From Cupriavidus malaysiensis (lineage in GTDB: Bacteria > Pseudomonadota > Gammaproteobacteria > Burkholderiales > Burkholderiaceae), in NCBI RefSeq assembly GCF_001854325.1, contig NZ_CP017755.1, positions 1,178,001 through 1,242,000 of the forward strand: a stretch of 64,000 bases of DNA. Direction: 5' to 3'. The notes below the pieces were generated by a model. That model saw nothing but the letters and a program-made list of their open reading frames with translations, was not told where the DNA came from and made no database searches. Below, piece by piece: positions 60,374 through 64,000 of this stretch. Every line of letters starts with the position of its first letter. Position 1 is the first letter of the stretch. Position numbers and translations under genes: made by a program.

Positions 60374-60440
60374 GTGGAACGCCGGCCATGGCAAGGCCGG
60401 CGATTCCGTTCGGAACGGTGCCCGTGGGCACCGTTTTTTT
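60374..60440 (+). repeat. Two-hairpin terminator repeat, copy B
   Basis: Hairpin 1 has stem GCCGGCC/GGCCGGC (60381-60401). The terminator is AACGGTGCC/GGCACCGTT with seven T (60434-60440). Relative to copy A the outer pair of hairpin 1 is swapped from C:G to G:C, so pairing is conserved. Confidence 0.85.
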
Positions 60441-60569
60441 CTTGCATACTCGCCAGGCGGACTTCGCGGCACGCACGAGAGACGCTGTGTGTGCCGCGCG
60501 CCCGTCCTGGCGCGCCGCCGGTGCCGATGGCCGGCAGCCGGCGGCGCGGGGGCTCAGCCTGGTGCCGGG

Positions 60570-60638
60570 TCAGAACGCATAGCGCACGCCCAGGGTGCCC
60601 TGCAGCGAGTGACCGCTGCCGCCGAACACCTGCATCGG
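60570..60638 (-). pseudogene. Remnant of a porin gene (3' end only)
   Basis: About 22 codons on the minus strand end ...QVFGGSGHSLQGTLGVRYAF plus stop, the alternating terminal strand and C-terminal phenylalanine of a Burkholderia-type porin. No porin sequence precedes it, so it is a truncated relic, presumably left by a deletion or recombination. Confidence 0.55.
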
Positions 60639-60978
60639 CCGGATGCAAGGCGGTGGCGGCGGAAGGGGAAGGGAAGGGCATGGACATCGCGGAAACTCTG
60701 GAGCGGGTGTTGGACGGAGATGCCTGCGGGGGCAGGAGCGGTCCTGGGGACGGCGCGTACGCGCCAAGCCGGACCTGGCGGGAAAGTCCGGCACGCCGCG
60801 CGGCTTCGTCGGTCGCCGCCCGTTTCTCTCGCGCCGGGCGGGGTTTCCCCCCGGCTTTGCGCGCGTCGGCTGCCGTGCGTGGACGCGCGCGCATGCCGCC
60901 TTCAGTCAGCCAGAAAGTCAGCCAGGGCGGGATGGCCCGCCCGCGCCATCGGCCCCGCCCGCTTCGCCTACGTGGGTC

Positions 60979-61497
60979 CTACTCCGCATCGGCCTCCGCC
61001 GTCTCGGCTGCTCCCGTCTCGCCGTCGATCCGCTTCATGTTGTCCAGGATCTTCAGCAGGTAGTGCAGGGCGTGCGTCAAGTCCTCCGTCGAGAAGCCCA
61101 CCAGCAGTTCGCGGTAGAAGTCGGCGATCTTGGGCTGGGCCAGCACCAGCCAGACGTGACGCCCGGACTCGGTCATGGTCACGATGCGCGAGCGCCGGTC
61201 GGCCGGGTCCGGCGCGATGCCGACATGGCCATCGCGCTCCATGCGGCTGATCAGTCCGGACAGGTTCTGGCGGCTGACCATCAGGTAGCGCGCCAGGTCG
61301 CCGATGCTCATGCCCGCCTTCGCCTTGTCGCGCGAGAGCGCGCCGAGCACCGCCCACTGCTGGGTGGTCAGTCCTTCCTCTTCGACGGCACGCGATCCGG
61401 TTTTATGCAACATATTTGCACATTGGTAGAGCCGGAAGAACAGGTTGTTGGCCAGCGTCAGCTTAGCGTCTAGCGTCAATTTATTAGGGTTATCCAT
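60979..61497 (-). CDS. badR: MarR-family regulator, BadR-like
   Basis: A 172-residue MarR repressor with a winged helix-turn-helix (SIGDLARYLMVSRQNLSGLISRMERDG). Its divergent neighbour genes are those of cyclohexanecarboxylate degradation, and in Rhodopseudomonas palustris the MarR protein BadR controls them, responding to 2-ketocyclohexanecarboxyl-CoA. The name rests on context. A candidate promoter/operator lies in the 148-bp gap. Confidence 0.75.
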   Translation of the reverse strand: MDNPNKLTLDAKLTLANNLFFRLYQCANMLHKTGSRAVEEEGLTTQQWAVLGALSRDKAKAGMSIGDLARYLMVSRQNLSGLISRMERDGHVGIAPDPADRRSRIVTMTESGRHVWLVLAQPKIADFYRELLVGFSTEDLTHALHYLLKILDNMKRIDGETGAAETAEADAE

Positions 61498-61519
61498 GGG
61501 AATTCCAAAGGCGAGCGAC

Positions 61520-61569
61520 TTGCAATCGGGCGTGGCTATGCCTAATATACGTCAACATATTTACGTTAA
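61520..61569 (+). promoter_or_regulatory. Promoter and candidate BadR operator
   Basis: TTGCAA (61520-61525) and TAATAT (61543-61548) are 17 bp apart. Just after the -10 box two ACGT tetramers (61549-61552 and 61563-61566) with AT-rich flanks form an imperfect palindrome. It lies between badR and badH. Confidence 0.5.
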
Positions 61570-61645
61570 TGGCTTATCTCACCGACCTGCGATGACGCGC
61601 AGGCCGGATCACATCCAGCAATCCGACAAGTCACAAGGAGGCATC

Positions 61646-62413
61646 ATGCAACGATTCGAGGGCAAGACGGTAGTGGTTACCGGCGGTGGCGGAGGCATCG
61701 GCGGCGCCACCTGCCGCCGCTTCGGCCGGGAGGGCGCGCGCGTGGCAGTGTTCGACCGCAACGCCGAGACCGCCGAGAGCGTGGCGGCGGCGATCCGCAT
61801 GGACGGCGGCAGCGCCGAGGCCTTCGCCTGCGACATCACCGACCGCGCCAGCGTGGATGCCGCCGTGGCGGCGACCGCCTCGCGCCTGGGCCCCATCGAC
61901 GTGCTGGTCAACAACGCCGGCTGGGACGTGTTCAAGCCCTTCACCAAGACCGTGCCGGCCGAGTGGGAGCGCCTGATCGCCATCAACCTGGTCGGCGCGC
62001 TGCACATGCATCACGCGGTACTGCCCGGCATGGTGGAACGCAGGTCCGGCCGCATCGTCAACATCGCCTCCGACGCCGCCCGCGTGGGCTCCTCGGGCGA
62101 GGCCGTGTATGCAGCCTGCAAGGGCGGCCTGGTGTCCCTGTCCAAGACCCTGGCGCGCGAGCATGCGCGCCACGGCATCACCGTCAACGTGGTCTGCCCG
62201 GGCCCGACCGACACCGCGCTGTTCGCCGAGTTCAAGGAGGGCGCGGGCGACCCCGACAAGCTGGTGGCGGCCTTCGCGCGCTCGATCCCGCTGGGCCGCA
62301 TCGGCCAGCCCGACGACCTGCCCGGCGCCATCCTGTTCTTCGCCGGCGACGATGCCGCCTTCGTCACCGGCCAGGTCCTGAGCGTGTCCGGCGGCCTGAC
62401 CATGAACGGCTGA
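61646..62413 (+). CDS. badH: 2-hydroxycyclohexanecarboxyl-CoA dehydrogenase
   Basis: A 255-residue SDR closely matching BadH, which oxidises 2-hydroxycyclohexane-1-carboxyl-CoA to the 2-keto compound. The Rossmann motif TGGGGGIGGATCRRF, NNAGWDVFKPFTKT, SGEAVYAACKGGL (catalytic Tyr-Lys) and the ending GQVLSVSGGLTMNG agree with BadH as I know it. It is the first gene of the operon, followed by badI and an aliB-like gene. Confidence 0.92.
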   Translation: MQRFEGKTVVVTGGGGGIGGATCRRFGREGARVAVFDRNAETAESVAAAIRMDGGSAEAFACDITDRASVDAAVAATASRLGPIDVLVNNAGWDVFKPFTKTVPAEWERLIAINLVGALHMHHAVLPGMVERRSGRIVNIASDAARVGSSGEAVYAACKGGLVSLSKTLAREHARHGITVNVVCPGPTDTALFAEFKEGAGDPDKLVAAFARSIPLGRIGQPDDLPGAILFFAGDDAAFVTGQVLSVSGGLTMNG

Positions 62414-62510
62414 GGGCCGCACGCGCCCCCAACGCCATCCCGACTCCATCCGCAAGCCATCCGCGCGTAACCCAGCACAAACCGAAGCCACCGCAGGCAA
62501 GGAGACGACC

Positions 62511-63302
62511 ATGAGCACCATTCCCTTCGAAGACATCCTGTACGAGGTCCGCAACGGCGTGGCCTGGATCACCATCAACCGGCCGGAGAAGATGAACTCC
62601 TTCCGCGGCCAGACCTGCGATGAACTGATCCGGGCCCTGAACAAGGCCGGCTATGACAAGAGCGTCGGCGCCATCGTGCTGGCCGGCGCCGGCGAGCGCG
62701 CCTTCTGCACCGGCGGCGACCAGTCGGCGCACGACGGCAACTACGACGGCCGGGGCACCATCGGCCTGCCGATGGAGGAGCTGCACGACGCCATCCGCAA
62801 CGTGCCCAAGCCCGTGATCGCGCGCGTGCAGGGCTTCGCCATCGGCGGCGGCAATGTGCTGTGCACGATCTGCGACCTGACCATCTGTTCGGAGAAGGCG
62901 ATCTTCGGCCAGGTGGGGCCCAAGATGGGGTCGGTCGATCCCGGCTATGGCACGGCCTTCCTCGCACGGGTGGTCGGCGAGAAGAAGGCCCGTGAGATCT
63001 GGTACCTGTGCCGCCGCTATTCGGGACAGGAAGCCGTGGCGATGGGCCTCGCCAATGCCTGCGTGCCGCACGAGCAGCTCGACGCCGAAGTGCAGAAGTG
63101 GGGCGAGGAGCTGTGCGAGCGCAGCCCGACCGCGCTGGCCATCGCCAAGCGCAGCTTCAATATGGACACCGCGCACCAGAGCGGCATCGCCGGCATGGGC
63201 ATGTACGCGCTGAAGCTGTACTACGACACCGAGGAATCGCGCGAAGGCGTGGCGGCGCTCAAGGAGAAGCGCAAGCCCGAGTTCCGCAAGTACGCGAAGT
63301 AG
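62511..63302 (+). CDS. badI: 2-ketocyclohexanecarboxyl-CoA hydrolase
   Basis: A 263-residue crotonase-fold hydrolase matching BadI, which opens the ring of 2-ketocyclohexanecarboxyl-CoA to pimelyl-CoA. The oxyanion loops FCTGGDQSAHDG and FAIGGGNVLC and the GSVDPGYGTAFLARVVGEKKA segment are typical. It follows badH by 97 bases. Confidence 0.92.
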   Translation: MSTIPFEDILYEVRNGVAWITINRPEKMNSFRGQTCDELIRALNKAGYDKSVGAIVLAGAGERAFCTGGDQSAHDGNYDGRGTIGLPMEELHDAIRNVPKPVIARVQGFAIGGGNVLCTICDLTICSEKAIFGQVGPKMGSVDPGYGTAFLARVVGEKKAREIWYLCRRYSGQEAVAMGLANACVPHEQLDAEVQKWGEELCERSPTALAIAKRSFNMDTAHQSGIAGMGMYALKLYYDTEESREGVAALKEKRKPEFRKYAK

Positions 63303-63440
63303 GCGTCGATACAGGCGCCGATACAAGCAGCGGAACCAGCGCCCGAGCCGGCGCGACCGCTGCCCGGATCTCACCATGCGGCGCGGCGCGTCCCCGCGCG
63401 CCCGCTCCTTTGTGCCCCGCCTTGCCCAGGAGACAAGCCG

Positions 63441-64000
63441 ATGAACCCCTATCTCAATGAAGACCTCGTCACGCTGGGCGACCACGCCCGGCGTTTCGCC
63501 ACCGAGCGCATCGCGCCGGGCTACCAGGAGCGCGACGACACGCGCGTACTCGACCGTACCCTGATGCGGGAGATGGGCGAGATGGGTTTCATCGCCCCGG
63601 AACTGCCGGAAGCGTATGGCGGCCAGGGCCTGGGCTGCCTTGCCGCCGGCGTGATCCACGAGGAGGTGGCCCGGGCCGACCTGAGCCTGTCCTATATCAA
63701 CCTGCTGGCTTCGCTCAACGGGCAGATCCTGGCGCACCACGGCAGGCCGGAGGTGGTGCGCCCCTGGCTGACGCGGCTCACGCGCGGCGAAGTGCTGCTG
63801 GCGATCGCGCTGACCGAACCGCGCGGCGGCTCCGATGCCGCCAACCTGCGGCTGCGGGTCGAGCGCGTCGGCGACGAGTACGTCATCAACGGCGAGAAGA
63901 CCTCGATCTCGGCGGCCGACCAGGCCGATGCGGCGGTGGTGTTCGGCCGCACCGGCAGCATCGAATCCGCGGCGCACGGCGTGACCGCGCTGCTGGTGCC
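63441..64000 (+). CDS. aliB: Acyl-CoA dehydrogenase, cyclohexanecarboxyl-CoA dehydrogenase-like (3' truncated)
   Basis: The first 186 codons of an acyl-CoA dehydrogenase cut off by the window end. The N-terminal helical domain and the start of the middle domain (IALTEPRGGSDAANLRLRVER, the FAD/substrate motif) are visible. Position behind badH and badI suggests AliB, which converts cyclohexanecarboxyl-CoA to cyclohexenecarboxyl-CoA. An AGGAGAC ribosome site precedes the ATG. Confidence 0.85.
   Translation, partial: MNPYLNEDLVTLGDHARRFATERIAPGYQERDDTRVLDRTLMREMGEMGFIAPELPEAYGGQGLGCLAAGVIHEEVARADLSLSYINLLASLNGQILAHHGRPEVVRPWLTRLTRGEVLLAIALTEPRGGSDAANLRLRVERVGDEYVINGEKTSISAADQADAAVVFGRTGSIESAAHGVTALLV

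Larger units (their letters stand above)
60280..60978. other. Intergenic region with terminator repeat and porin remnant
   Basis: This 699-bp gap contains the second terminator repeat and the 3' end of a broken porin gene, listed separately. I see no other supported gene; an ATG at 60680 with a purine-rich leader opens a frame with no recognisable protein. Confidence 0.6.

Noticed and set aside
60680..61063. Open frame with a purine-rich leader before the MarR gene
   Set aside because: Arg/Pro/Ala-rich composition typical of non-coding high-GC frames, and it overlaps the MarR gene.

Overview
The window is high-GC DNA from a betaproteobacterium, most likely a Cupriavidus- or Ralstonia-type member of the Burkholderiaceae. 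This is inferred from gene content: a heavy-metal RND pump, a Bug/TctC receptor, Burkholderia-type porins, an imuA-imuB-dnaE2 mutasome, many LysR regulators and catabolic operons. No rRNA, tRNA, CRISPR array, phage or intact IS element was recognised. It reads as an ordinary replicon with several accessory metabolic blocks; the assignment rests on reading the sequence, not on a database search.

Layout. 1-7.5 kb: the 3' part of an RND metal-efflux pump gene, a divergent argP/argO pair, a BPL_N-type glutamine-amidotransferase-like protein, a stand-alone NifQ-like protein, and a translationally coupled pair of EAL proteins of which one has lost its catalytic motifs. 7.9-9.65 kb: a TetR-controlled locus for a secreted DPYTDGA-repeat protein and a 33-residue membrane peptide, with repeated TATC/GATA operators and a possible attenuated leader or small RNA. 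9.7-11.5 kb: an encapsulin operon with its DyP peroxidase cargo. 11.8-20.1 kb: amino-acid permease, MFS transporter, SDR plus CoA ligase, RhtB exporter and a chemoreceptor. 20.2-28.6 kb: a LysR-controlled uptake and hydrolysis operon (metallo-beta-lactamase-fold hydrolase, porin, M20 amidohydrolase, polar amino-acid ABC transporter). 28.6-33.7 kb: DJ-1/TetR pair, a Pho-box-controlled pstS, an EamA exporter, a tautomerase-like protein and a methyltransferase.

33.8-41.8 kb holds the most unusual block: LysR, a ferritin-like diiron protein, a Bug receptor, a gamma-glutamyltransferase-family enzyme, a ferredoxin-reductase fused in frame to an M24 metallopeptidase-like domain, and a divergent MocR regulator with a strong inverted-repeat operator. 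41.8-48 kb: molybdate-binding protein, serine hydrolase, cytochrome P450, a second chemoreceptor with a candidate FliA promoter, cytochrome c and a vapBC module. 48.1-54 kb: the SOS mutasome imuA-imuB-dnaE2 behind a perfect LexA box. 54.2-55.4 kb: small envelope and stress proteins. 55.4-60.4 kb: an AraC-controlled aldehyde/alcohol dehydrogenase and hydrolase cassette bracketed by two copies of a covarying two-hairpin terminator repeat. 60.6 kb to the end: a porin remnant, then a MarR regulator with badH, badI and an aliB-like gene for cyclohexanecarboxylate breakdown, running off the end.

How the genes work together: most blocks are self-contained regulator-plus-operon units with a visible operator between the divergent genes. 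The strongest such regulatory sites are at 7951-8099 and 8929-8940 (TetR), 29275-29295 (TetR), 31218-31235 (PhoB), 40265-40309 (MocR), 48156-48171 (LexA) and 61520-61569 (MarR).
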